From contig CM066988.1 in assembly GCA_033977485.1 (NCBI GenBank), forward strand, positions 27,880,501 to 27,944,500: DNA of 64,000 nucleotides, read 5' to 3'. The translations under genes and the position numbers were made by a program. This DNA comes from Hydrangea macrophylla. Its lineage: Eukaryota; Streptophyta; Magnoliopsida; Cornales; Hydrangeaceae. The notes beneath the pieces were generated by a model. That model was given only the letters and a program-made list of their open reading frames with translations. It was not told the origin of the DNA and ran no database searches. This document shows, one piece after another, positions 45,187 to 55,524 of the stretch (positions are counted from its first letter, which is position 1; every line of letters begins with the position of its first letter).

Positions 45187-48100
45187 TGTAGACACCCCGA
45201 TTTTGACCAAACGTCAAATCTAGGGATTGGCTACCTCTCAAAGACCGATGATGACGATGACTGTGACGTTCGAAGATTTTCCATGAAATTCAAAATCTTC
45301 AAGATGTTCTTCAAGTTAAAATTGGAAAATAAAAAAAAAAAATAAAAAGAGAGGGTTTGGGTATTCGGGAGAAACCCGAACATTGAAGGACACATGAGGA
45401 AATCAGTCTGAAAATTTGCTCAATATACATATAAAAAGGTTTTGAAAGAAAGTATAAAATGAAAATGATAAAAAGGAGTTTTAAATAAAGGAAAATTGTC
45501 TCTTGAAATAAAATAAAAGAAGCATAGTAAAATGAAGAATATACCATGCACATGGGTGCATACCACCCACATGGGTGCATTTTAGCACAAATATACATGA
45601 ATATATAAAGATAACTCAAAAAATTAAGTTTAGATTAATTTTCCTTTCGAAAATTTAAAAAAGGGAGCAAATTCAGTTAGCCCCGGCACCCGGAAAACCC
45701 GGCGGCACTCACTGAGTGCCGCGCCGGCATTCACGTGAATGCCGCCCGGCACTCAGTGAATGCCGGCGGCACCCGTCGAGTGCCGCTGGCTGTAGCAGAC
45801 TGCTTTTCTCACATGTTCTAGAAGAAATCTTTGCACATGGGTCTCCACCCGAATTTACCCATTTATCCTTGAGATGATGGCCTATATAAACAGATCTTCA
45901 TCTTCATTTTGAGGGGACTTGGATGGACTTGAATCAAAAACACACACATATACTTGAAATTAGAGAGAAATACAAGAATCATATAGAGAGAATTGAGAAG
46001 AAAAGGGAAGTTTTCTTTGAGAACTTGAAGAGTGTTAAGAAGAACTTGAAGATCTTGGAAGAGCTTCACAAGTAATTGAAGAATTCTTTGAGGTCATAGA
46101 GGTAACCTCTCAATCACTTAGTAGAATTAGGCAATTCAATCACAAGTTCATAGTTCTAGGAACTTTACACATTTTCAAAACCTCTCTTCTTACCTCATTT
46201 CATCACACACCACCAAGAACTTGTGATTGAATCTCATGATAATTTACTAATTTGGATCTAAATGAGCTTTGGATTTAAATGAATGGTTTGGTTTCAAGGT
46301 GTTTGTCCTTTTGATTTCTCTTAAGTAAACTTTGATTTCTAAATTCCAATTTTCCTTGGAAGATTCATAAGTTTTTCCCATTGAGTATTTCTTTTTTATT
46401 TGATTGATCCTTTGATCTCCTATGATTTTATGACTCATATGGAGTTTAAAGTTGATCACAGTTATATCTATACATAATTGGTGAAGATTCAAGTCTTAAC
46501 CCATGACTTGAACCTCCTCATTAAGAATCTTTTGGAATTCTTTCTACATTCCATAAAGGTTCATGTAGATCATAGCCTCATTTAATCTCCAAGGACCATT
46601 AATTTGAGAGGAGAATATGATTTTATGGCTAAAATCTCCTCAAGGACCATATGTTTGGGAGAGGATTTGAGTGTAAGCTTTTATAGTTTGATGAAATTTA
46701 GGGAACTTGAATGTCCAAAAGTCTATTAGATTGAGTAAAACCTTGGGTATTCTTGCTAGGACTCCATATTTGGAGATCTAAGTATGAGGTTCTCCAACGT
46801 TAAATCTATGGATCACTTTATATTTCATCACTCATTTTAATGGTCATAATCATACTTGATCCTAGCTCTCTCTAGAGTCATGGATTAAGTTTGATTTGAA
46901 CTATGAACATTAATTCAACATTGGTGCAGTGAATCCTTAAATGCTCTGTGATCAAAGATTTTTCATTAAATCGTGGTCCATTGGAATGGGATGAGACTAA
47001 TTGGAGGATGTTCATAACTCATATGAGTACCTCTGTGATTGTTGTTTTGATAATATTCCATACTTAGGATGGTTTGGCCTTATGATTTCCAAGCAAGCAA
47101 CTCTCTGTCCAAAATTTCAGAACAGCAAACCGGTTTTAAAATTGATAGATCAGAGCTCTAACCAAGTTTTCATGACCTCCAATAATATTTTCTAGGAACC
47201 TTAATGTGTTAGGAAGGTTCCCTAAAAATAATGAAGCAATTCGGATTTGTTTGCTATTTTTAAAAAATCATACAAGATCTCTGGACAGAGAGTTGCAAAA
47301 TCCTGAGTGAGGTCTAGTATTTTCCATATTCCCGGAGATCTAACCGTTGAAACCTTGAGTTTCTTTTTGGGTTAGAAACTAGACTCACAGAGGCATAACA
47401 TATCCAAAACTCATTAAGATCCAACCGTTGGAAGTATTTTATTTCTATTTTTTTAAGATCTGGTCTGCTCTCTGTAATTCATAAAAAACAGCTACTGTTT
47501 TTGTCTAATCTTATTTATTTCAACTCAAATGGTTCCCTAATGTCTTGGGACTCAAACCATGTTTTGAATAATGATAATTTGACTTAAATCCAGAGGTTTA
47601 ATGATCCAAATTAGTGAATAAATTCACATCTCATTCTTGTTCATATTCATGCATTCATTCATACATATTCATATTCATAAGTAGGACTTATCTCTTGTCT
47701 AAATTGTATCTAATTGAACATGACTTAGGATTAATTAATCTTTGATATTATATCTTGTTTAAAGCATGTGTACTAACCTTTGTTTTGTAGCGCATTTGAG
47801 GTACAACTTCTTATCCCTTCTCTAGTTTGATTCATTTCTTTGATTTTTAATTGATTTTCAACTCCATGTGCGACACCTTAGACTAGCTAGGTTTTGCCTT
47901 ATGTGTATATGTGTGGTAGAGACCTTTTCTTAGGATTTTTTATTATTATTTATTATTCTTGCATGCATTGCACGTTTAATATTCGCGGCCGGATCCCGGG
48001 TATGTTTTCTAGTTCTCTATTGCATATCATGTTGTTTGCTAGTCGAATTATGTGACTTATGAATGATATTTTACCGTTAGCAATTTTACATCATTTCCAA

Positions 48101-48414
48101 CATGCTTGTGTTATGTATACCTATATATGTATTAATTGAGGGCATGCTTAGATTAATAACTTGATTAAAAAGGATGTTGAGTAGAGGCCTATCGTGAGAT
48201 AGGATAAAAGGGGGTGTTTTAGTCCGCCGGGCTCCTTCCCCTTTCATTCCATAATCCCCGGACCCAGTTTATCTTTGGTTTTGCAAAAGATCGGTTTGCT
48301 TTAAAATGGTTTCTTAATTTTCCTTTTAAAAAATAAGTGGCGACTCATTTGTTTTTGAAATTTAGAAAAGATTTTAAGGAAACCTGTGGGTAAGGAAAAC
48401 CTGCGATATCCACA
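45187..48414 (+). mobile_element. solo LTR of the Tat-like family, 3228 bp, TSD CTGTG
   Basis: It begins TGTAGACACCCCGATTTTG and ends GATATCCACA, the same ends as the LTR at 50852-54267. The 5-mer CTGTG flanks it exactly (45182-45186, 48415-48419), and no PBS or polypurine tract adjoins it. It is therefore a solo LTR. It carries a palindromic array (45711-45788) and a TATA box (CTATATAAA, 45882-45890). Removing it rejoins GCGGCAGTC...CTGTGCGGCATTC in the host element. Confidence 0.92.
45711..45788 (+). promoter_or_regulatory. palindromic array in the solo LTR promoter (about 4 units)
   Basis: Units CGGCACTCACTGAGTGCCG, CGGCATTCACGTGAATGCCG and CGGCACTCAGTGAATGCCGG, then CGGCACCCGTCGAGTGCCG. 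The second unit has paired changes (ATTC with GAAT). The array is 94 bases upstream of TATA at 45882. Confidence 0.8.
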
Positions 48415-48474
48415 CTGTGCGGCATTCGGACGAGTGCTGCGGGTAGGTAGGGGCAGATTCTCTCCTATTTATAC
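48415..48474 (+). promoter_or_regulatory. right half of a split palindromic array and TATA box
   Basis: GGCATTCGGACGAGTGCTGC follows the solo LTR's target copy, and CTATTTATACC (48465-48474) lies about 70 bases before the ATG at 48543. The palindromes at 45127-45181 are the left half of the same array, separated by the solo LTR insertion. Confidence 0.55.
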
Positions 48475-48542
48475 CCCCCTTTACCCCAAAACTCCATAGA
48501 ACACTCTTCTCTTTTACCCATTTCCATCTCCTTCCTTCTCAA

Positions 48543-49588
48543 ATGGCCCCTATTAGTTCCCAAATACTCTTTCCATGGATGGATACTCTCTCTGGCATTG
48601 ACAGGCTCAACTTCGAGTGCTTCCGACTAAATGACCTCTTCTCTTTTCGACGGATAACTCTGAATGAAGGCCTACTTCAAGCTGCTCCATTGGCTCTCAG
48701 GAGGTCTGCCCCTTGTTTGAGGAGCTAGTGCTATTCTGCACATGGATCCTTTTGCCGAGTTGACAGTTCCTTTGGTTCAAGCCGCTATGTTCAGGATTTG
48801 GCCGCTCTTCTCCATATATCCCAGAATACAGTGGGTTGTTTTGTTCGTGATAAACGAATTGATTTCGAGCGCCTTTCCTCCGTTTATGCTCCCATGGGAG
48901 ACCTTTATGATGGTGGGCATCAGATTATTTGGCACTATAGCTATGCTTTGTTACTTCCTCTTTTAGTCTTCTTTTGATGTGTTCATACCCATTGTGTGTG
49001 GCTTGCGGGAGACGAAAAGCGCCGTTATACTGGTCCTTGGTGAAACCTTGATTGGTTTGGACCATGCCCATATTACTGAGGCTATGTTATCTTCGGGGGC
49101 ACCCTTTGTCTTATAGGTTTGTCTCATGGAGCGTCTTGATCTCTTCATACACCCCTCACACCTTCATGGGCCACTTCCCTATGACTATATAGAGGTTCAT
49201 TGCCTATTCCATTCTGCCGATGCTTGGCTTGGTTGGCTCCGAGGCCTTTCTGTTGGTGATATCTGTTGGGTCTGCCCGTAGTGGTCTTACCTTTTGTTGC
49301 TGTACGACTTTTGGGACAGCCTGGTATTTGGTTACCTGGCTTGCATGGTACCACTTTTTATATTCCTGGCTGGGTGGTTCGTCAGTACAGGCTTCTCTAG
49401 GATATTACTGGGGTTATTATTGTTGATTTCACGAGGAGTTTGATCATGCACCCTTCCATTGTGAAGGATTTCACCAAGGCTTGGTATGATAGGGTGTCAG
49501 CTCCTTTCCAGGGAGTTCCTGCATCACTCGTACCTACTACTGAGTACCTTCTTCAGATCCAGACTCTGATCTGGAGACAGACTTCGTA
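48543..49588 (+). pseudogene. second antisense accessory gene, unidentified, decayed
   Basis: I do not recognise this family with certainty; the organisation resembles uncharacterised transposon-linked plant proteins (DUF7745-like is a guess). It starts MAPISSQILFPWMDTLSGID and continues NFECFRLNDLFSFRRITLNE. A coding-like text then continues in changing frames: LAALLHISQNTVGCFVRDKR, a stretch with IIWHYSYALLLPLLVF, then LGETLIGLDHA, then FTRSLIMHPSIVKDFTKAWY and PTTEYLLQIQTL near the end (TAG at 49586). There are at least three frameshifts and a stop near 49115. It has its own TATA at 48465 and runs opposite to the Tat element that carries it. No introns are evident. Confidence 0.5.
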
Positions 49589-50255
49589 GACATCCATGGA
49601 TGAAAGTAAAACAACAGGACAGCTTTATTTTATAAAATTTCAAACAAGTCCTGCCTATCCTTTTTACGCCTTTGAATGTGACTTCTGTTATTTCTCTTCC
49701 CAAAGAGTGTTTTCATTTTTAGGAAATGTTCTAACATGTTTAATCAAAGCGTTCACTCTTCTGGTTAATCTTTTGAGTTATGAAAATTTTCCTTTTAATG
49801 TCTTTTCTTGGCTCTTTACTTTGCTTTTGGATTTTGCCTAAAGTTTTAATCATTCTATACCATGAATTTCCGTTTGTTCTTCTACAATACTTATTTTAAT
49901 ACCCAGGGGATCCAAAGATGGGTTTAAAGTGAATATTTGGATTCTTCAGATAGCAAACGAAGTTTGCCCCTGGATTTGGGGCTTCGAAGTGGTTTCGGGC
50001 AAACTAAACGCAAGTTTGCCCCTAGTTTAGCATAAGGTTTTTCTTTTTAGGTTTTCATGGACCGAAGGCTTTCGAGAGCCCGCTTACTTATCCTCGAATG
50101 GGCATAAGGTTCGCAGTAGTTTGGTTTAAGGCTTGACAGAAAGTACCATTTCAGCAATTATTAGTGACCGAATCGAGCAGGTTGCATATGTATCCCCTAG
50201 CGGAAATCAGGTCAAGCGTAGTTCATCTACGTAGAAGGTTTTGAAAGAAGGGGTT
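49589..50255 (-). other. post-integrase region of the Tat-like element
   Basis: No protein is recognised in the first 260 bases (T-rich). From 49930 it parallels, in reverse, 58860-59190 of the young element: GTTTGCCCCT repeats (49964, 50011) and two copies of the recurrent hairpin motif (about 50077-50130 and 50175-50228). Confidence 0.6.
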
Positions 50256-50851
50256 TCAAGCAAAATACTTTTTGAGGAGATCGAGGTTAATTGGTTGTTT
50301 AAATTCAACCCCGTCTAGGTCAATAAGATGGGTCGCTCCTCTAGAGCGGAGAGTTTTGATGATGTATGGCTTGACCCAGTTGGGTTTGAAATTTCCTCTG
50401 GGGTCATAAATAGGCACTTTCAGTTCTTTGAGGACCAGGTCACCCTCAGCAAACTTCCTTAGGCGGACCTTTTTGTTGAAAGCACGAGCTATCCTCTACT
50501 GATATCCCCGAGTATGGTTCATTACAGCCAGCCTTTTCTCATCGAGCAACATCAATTCCTCATACCTTCCCCGTGTCCACTCTAACTCAGTTATTTCACA
50601 TTCGGCCAAAACCCTTAGAGAGGGTATCTCCACCTCGACGGGAAGGACGGCTTCCATCCCATAAACCGGCGAATACGGTGTAGCTCTTGTAGAAGTTCTC
50701 ACGGAAGTCCGGTATCCCCATAGCGTAAATGGCAGCTTCTCATGCCAATCCTTATATGTGTCTGTCGTTTTCCCTAAGATTGCTTTGACATTCTTATTTG
50801 CTGCTTCTATTGCCCCATTCGTTTGCGGTCTATATGGCGATGATTGATGAT
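50256..50851 (-). pseudogene. Ty3/gypsy (Tat-type) integrase C-terminal part, interrupted
   Basis: The minus strand reads HQSSPYRPQTNGAIEAANKN, LPFTLWGYRTSVRTSTRATP and YGMEAVLPVEVEIPSLRVL, then NHTRGYQ, a TAG (50496-50498) where Arg is usual, and on in frame: RIARAFNKKVRLRKFAEGD, VLKELKVP and GVEFKQPINLDLLKKYFA, ending at TGA (50256-50258). The PYRPQTNG motif contains the third catalytic residue neighbourhood (E in AIEAAN). The young element inserted at 50852, just before the HQSSPYRP segment, cuts off the rest of integrase. Besides the insertion, the single nonsense codon is the only break seen in this piece. Confidence 0.88.
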
Positions 50852-51357
50852 TGTAGACACCCCGATTTTGACCAAACGTCAAATCTAGGGATTGGTTACC
50901 TCTCAAAGACCGATGATGACAATGACCGTGGCATTCGAAGATTTTCCAAGAAATTCAAAGTCTTCAAGATGTTCTTCAAGTTAAATTAATAAAATAGGAG
51001 AAAGAGAGAGAGGATTTGGGTATTCGGGAGAAACCCGAACAATGAAGAACGTGTGAGAAATCCAGTCTGGGAACCAATTTTTAAGAGGATAAAATAAAAA
51101 AAATAAAATAAAGAAGAGTTCTTTTGAAAGAGATAGGAGGACAAAATAAATAAATAAAAATCTTGGAAAAGGAGAAAATACAAAAAGAGAGTAGTATAAT
51201 TAGATATATACCATGCACATGTGTGATACCATGCACATGGGGGATCTTAGTACAAATATAGATATATATAAATAAAAATTTTGGTTTACACCAACATATT
51301 TTTGAAAAATCAAAAAGAGGGACAAAATTCAGTTAGCCCCGGCACCCGGAAAACCCG

Positions 51358-51484
51358 GCGGCACTCACTGAGTGCCTCCCGGCAATCAGCGAATGCCGCC
51401 CGGCACTCAGCGAGTGCCGCCCGGCACTCAGTGAGTGCCGCCTGGCATTCAGCGAGTGCCGCCGGCACCCGTCGAGTGCCGCTG
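51358..51484 (+). promoter_or_regulatory. palindromic array in the young LTR promoter (6 units)
   Basis: Six ~21-bp units of the form CCGGCACTCAGYGAGTGCCGC lie head to tail in otherwise AT-rich DNA, starting 506 bases into the LTR and ending 95 bases before TATA. One unit has CAATCAGCGAATG, a half-compensated variant. The identical array is at 62421-62547 in the 3' LTR. Six units here against four in the 45187 copy suggests unit gain or loss. Confidence 0.85.
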
Positions 51485-51578
51485 GCTGTAACAGACTGTT
51501 TTTCTCACATGTTCTAGAAGAAATCTTTGCACATGGGTCTCCACCCGAATTTACCCATCTATCCCTGGATTAATGGTC

Positions 51579-51586
51579 TATATAAA
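51579..51586 (+). promoter_or_regulatory. LTR TATA box
   Basis: CTATATAAAC, about 95 bases downstream of the palindromic array. The same box is found in the 45187 LTR (45882) and the 3' LTR (62642). Confidence 0.7.
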
Positions 51587-54270
51587 CAAACTTTCATCTT
51601 CATTTTTAGATATACTTGAATATACTTGAATCAACACACACATATATACTTGAAATTAGAGAGAAATACAAGAATCATATAGAGAGAATTGAGAAGAAAA
51701 GAGAAGTTTTCTTGAAGAACTTGAAGAATTTTAAGAAGAACTTGAAGATTTTGGAAGAGCTTCACAAAGAAGTTGAAGAATTCCTTGAGGTTTTAGAGGT
51801 AACCTCTCAATCACTTGATAGAAGTAGGCCATTCAATCACAAGTTCATAGTTCTAGGAACTTTACACATTTTCAAAACCTCTCTTCTTACCTCATTTCAT
51901 CACACACCACTTAGAACTTGTGATTGAATGTCATATTATTTCATTGATTTGGGTCTAATTGATACCTTGGGTTTAAAATAAATTCAATTTTGAATAATTT
52001 GTGTTCTTGGTTTCTTTGATTTCTTATTTCTACCATTTCTTGTAAGGCTCATGAGATCTTCCATATCTCATTGAACCTCTTTGAGTTTGATTCTTCAACT
52101 TCTAAGATCTCATGATCTACATGGAGGTTAGAATGAATCATAATTTTAATCTACATATAATTAGTGGGATTCAAGTCTTAATCCATGACTTGAACCTCCT
52201 CATTAAGGAATCTTATGGAATCCTTACTATATTCCAATAAGGTTTCATTAGATTTTAACTTCATTTAGACTCCAATGACCATCAAATGGTAGGAGTGATC
52301 TTAGTTTCTCTAAGTAATCTTTGATTTTCCTTACTTCTATTTCACTCAAAAGGCTCGTGAGATCTTCCATATCTCATTGAACCTCTTTGAGTTTGATTCT
52401 TCAACTTCTAAGATCTCATGATCTACATGGAGGTTAGAATGAATCATAATTTTAATCTACATATAATTAGTGGGATTCAAGTCTTAATCCATGACTTGAA
52501 CTTCCTTATTAGAAATCTTGTGGAATCCCTACTATATTCCAATAAGGTTTGAGTAGATTTTAACTTCATTTAGGCTCCAATGACCATCAAATGGTAGGAG
52601 TAATAAGTTGAATTCAAATTTAGGTCCATAGATTTGAGTTCTTTATTTGAAGAATTTGTGAAGTTCATTTCAATACTTCATCAAGATCCATAGGTGTAGT
52701 ATGCCTCATAGTCTTCAATGACCATCAAATGGTAGAAGAAGTAATGTGGTTTGAGTCCCAACTTCATGTTCTAATAGTTGAGGCCAATCAATAAACTTGA
52801 ACAAGCAAAATAAAACAGTGGGTTCATAAACTGTTTTTGATCAAGGATTTTTAGTTTGAAATCCACCCGTTGGAATCGAATGAAACCAACGGGAAAATGT
52901 TCATAACACATTGTTTTACCACTGTGATTTTTGTTTTAGCAAGATCATGTGATTAGAAGGGTTTGATCATGGTTTTGGTGAGCTAATTACAATCTGTCCA
53001 GAGTCTTGGAATACTTTCAGAATAGTAAGTCCGTTTTGAAATTAATAAATCAGAACCCTAATTAAGTTTTTGGGGTCTCCAATAATTTTTTATAAGTACC
53101 TTAATGTGTTAGGAAGGTACCCTAAAAAGATCTAAGTGTTTCTCATTTTTTTACTATTTTTAGAAAATCATACAAGATCTCTGGACAGAGAGTTGCAGAA
53201 TCCTGAGTGAGGTCTAGTATTTTCCATATTCCCGGAGATCTAACCGTTGAAATCTTGATTTTCAAATTGGGTTAGAAACTAGACTCACAGAGGCATAACA
53301 TATCCAAAAATCAATAAGATCTAACCGTTGAATTATTTTATTCTTATTTTTGAATGTCTGGTCTGCTCTCTGTAAATCACAAAAAACTGCTACTGTTTTT
53401 GTTTAATCTTATTTATTTTAACTCAAATGGTCTCCTAATGTCTTGAGACCCAAACCATGTTTTGAGTAATGATAATTTGACTTAAATCCAGAGGTTTAAT
53501 GATCCAAATTAGTGAATAAATTCACATCTCACTCTTGTTTATATTCATGCATTCATTCATACATATTCATATTCATAAATAGGACTTGTAGCTTGTCTAA
53601 ATTGTATCTAATTGAACATGACTTAGGATTAATTACTTTTTGATATTATATCTTGTCTAAGGCATGTGTACTAACCTTTGTTTTGTAGCGCATTTGAGGT
53701 ACAATTTCTCAACTCTTCTCTAGTTTAATTTCATTCTTTGATTTATATTGATTTTCGACTCCATGTGCGACACCTTAGCCTAGGTTTTGCCTTATGTGTA
53801 TATATGTGTTAGAGACCTTTCTTAGGTTTATTTTTGCATGCATTGCACGTTCGATATTCGCGGCCGGATCCCGGGTATGTTTTCTAGTTCTCTATTGCAT
53901 ATCATGTTGTTTGCTACTTGTATTATGTGGCTTATGAATGATATTTTGTCGTTAGCAATTTTACACCATTTCCAACATGCTTGTGTGATGTATATGTATA
54001 TATGTATTAATTGAGGGCATGCTTAGATTAATAATTTGATTAAAAAGGATGTTGAGTAGAGGCCTATCGTGAGATAGGATGAAAGGGGGTGTTTTAGTCC
54101 GCCGGGCTCCTTCCCCTTTCATTCCATAATCCCCGGACCCAGTTTATCTTTGGTTTCGCAAAAGATCAGTTTGCTTTAAAAATGGTTTCTTAATTTTCCT
54201 TTTAAAAATTAAGTGGCGACTCTTTTAAAAGTGGGTAAAATTTGTAAGAAAACCTGCGATATCCACAATC

Positions 54271-54320
54271 TGGCGACTCTGCTGGGGATCGAACCCAGAA
54301 TCTCTGGTTTCGCAGACCAG
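54271..54320 (+). other. extended primer binding site, 50 nt of tRNA-Arg
   Basis: The first 18 bases (TGGCGACTCTGCTGGGGA) are a tRNA-Arg PBS as I recall for Ogre/Tat elements. The complementarity, however, runs on to a full 50 bases. In reverse complement it folds as tRNA positions 27-76: anticodon stem CTGGT/ACCAG with loop CTGCGAA, variable loop AGATT, T stem CTGGG/CCCAG with loop TTCGATC, acceptor strand CAGAGTC, G73 and CCA. The anticodon reads GCG, whereas eukaryotic tRNA-Arg of this class has ACG (inosine at 34). The match ends at position 27. It is not a tRNA gene: no 5' half is present. Confidence 0.85.
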
Positions 54321-55524
54321 AATTTCTGATTTTGGGTTCACTCGAGGATTAGACTTGAAAGTATCCTTTTTAATCAAATTAATTAATTTTTGTGCGCCTG
54401 TTGCATTGCACTTGCATGTCTCGCCAGTCGATTGCACGGAACTATGACCTTGGAGGCTCGGGGCAATCCGGTCGGTCAAGCCATCACGGGGCCGTGTGAT
54501 CACCCTTGATCTCGTACCATGTCTTGGTATATGAAGCATCCTATCGGGTGTGTGTCAAGGGTCCCTTATTTGACCAAAACCCGGCCTTTGCATAGTAGTT
54601 TCCATAGAACCATTCAAAATTAGGAATTCAATTCTTGATTAGGGTTATGTGCTAGGGAGTTTTGTATGCCCGAAAGGGATTACTTGAGATGATGACGATG
54701 CTTACTTGATAAAAGATGTGTAACCTCTTAATCACTTTTGGGCAATTCCTTTTCATGTCCTATGACATTTGAAAATAAGCCGAATCTTGATTATAAAATT
54801 ACACCTCTTGTATCATGTTTAGCTAAGCATCATTGACCTTGTATGCATCTGAATTCATGAAAAGTGCGATGATTATCTAATCGTGTGATACTCCTACCCA
54901 AGAATCCAAAGTTCATTGTTTATGAAAATTTTTGATTAATCATTATCTTTAAATCCAGAAAAACATGTTTTGAAAAATCACCCTCTCAAAGAAAAAAAAA
55001 AGAAGAGATCCAAGGTTCATTTTCTTTAAATCAAGTAAAACCCAACCATCTTTTATTGAGAAATATTTTCACGTGCTCACTTTGAAAGGAAAAATCCAAA
55101 AAAAAAAAAAAACTCAAGAATTATTTGTGGGAGAAGTGCTTCTCAAATGAATTTTAATCCAATCATCTTTGTTGAGCAATGTTTAAAATCCTCATTTTCA
55201 AAAGAACTCCCAAGAATTGTTTCAAAAGATTTCATCATCTAAGAAATATTTTCAAAATAAATTTCAAAATTTTTGATACTTAAAAAAGGGTAATGAGGAT
55301 CACAATGAAAGGAGAAATCAGCGCACTTGACATGGATGAGGATTTTATGTGTTTATATGCTTATATGTTAGGATTAGGATTTTCTTTTCTTTTAGCATAT
55401 AGAATAGGCACACACACACACACATGCATCACATCCGTGTGACATATGAGCCATTCGTAAAGAATTTTTACCAAGCATTTTTTCAAAAAAATAAAGTTGT
55501 TTGAAAATTGATTAAACAATAAAA
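54321..55524 (+). other. untranslated leader of the young element
   Basis: About 1.2 kb between the extended PBS and gag. A-rich with A-runs near 54990 and 55096, a phrase repeated twice (CTCTCAAAG/AATCCAA-type, about 54985 and 55085), and a (CA)n at 55409. The leader length is typical of large Tat-type elements; no frame is supported. Confidence 0.55.

Larger units (their letters stand above)
37561..50851 (-). mobile_element. Tat/Ogre-like Ty3/gypsy element, 3' part, nested
   Basis: On the minus strand: integrase end (50256-50851), then a region carrying two antisense accessory genes, a tandem-repeat 3' region and a 3' LTR (37561-40455). A solo LTR (45187-48414) has inserted in it, and the young element at 50852 splits its integrase, so the RT, gag and 5' LTR must lie beyond 64000. 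An accessory gene between pol and the 3' LTR in antisense is known for some Tat-lineage elements. Stops and frameshifts in integrase and both accessory genes show it is old. Confidence 0.75.
50852..54267 (+). repeat. 5' LTR of the young element (3416 bp)
   Basis: It begins TGTAGACACCCCG and ends GATATCCACA, three bases before the PBS. In order: a U3 with the hairpin CGGGAGAAACCCG (51030), the palindromic array (51358-51484), TATA (51579-51586), a purine-rich leader (51650-51800), and an AT-rich downstream part with internal duplications. A ~305-bp tandem duplication starts at 52044 and 52349 (AAGGCTC-TGAGATCTTCC). Confidence 0.92.

Noticed and set aside
51281..51517. 78-codon frame rich in Ala/Ser/Arg/His in the LTR
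   Set aside because: It is the palindromic array read in one frame; the structure, not the frame, is what repeats.
51616..51927. 103-codon coiled-coil-like frame repeated in both LTRs (also 62679)
   Set aside because: It does not start with ATG, comes from GAA/AAG-rich leader sequence, and is not matched as an intact frame in the older solo LTR.
54271..54320. A tRNA-Arg gene on the minus strand
   Set aside because: Only positions 27-76 are present, CCA is encoded, there is no D arm or A box, and it adjoins an LTR end. It is a PBS.
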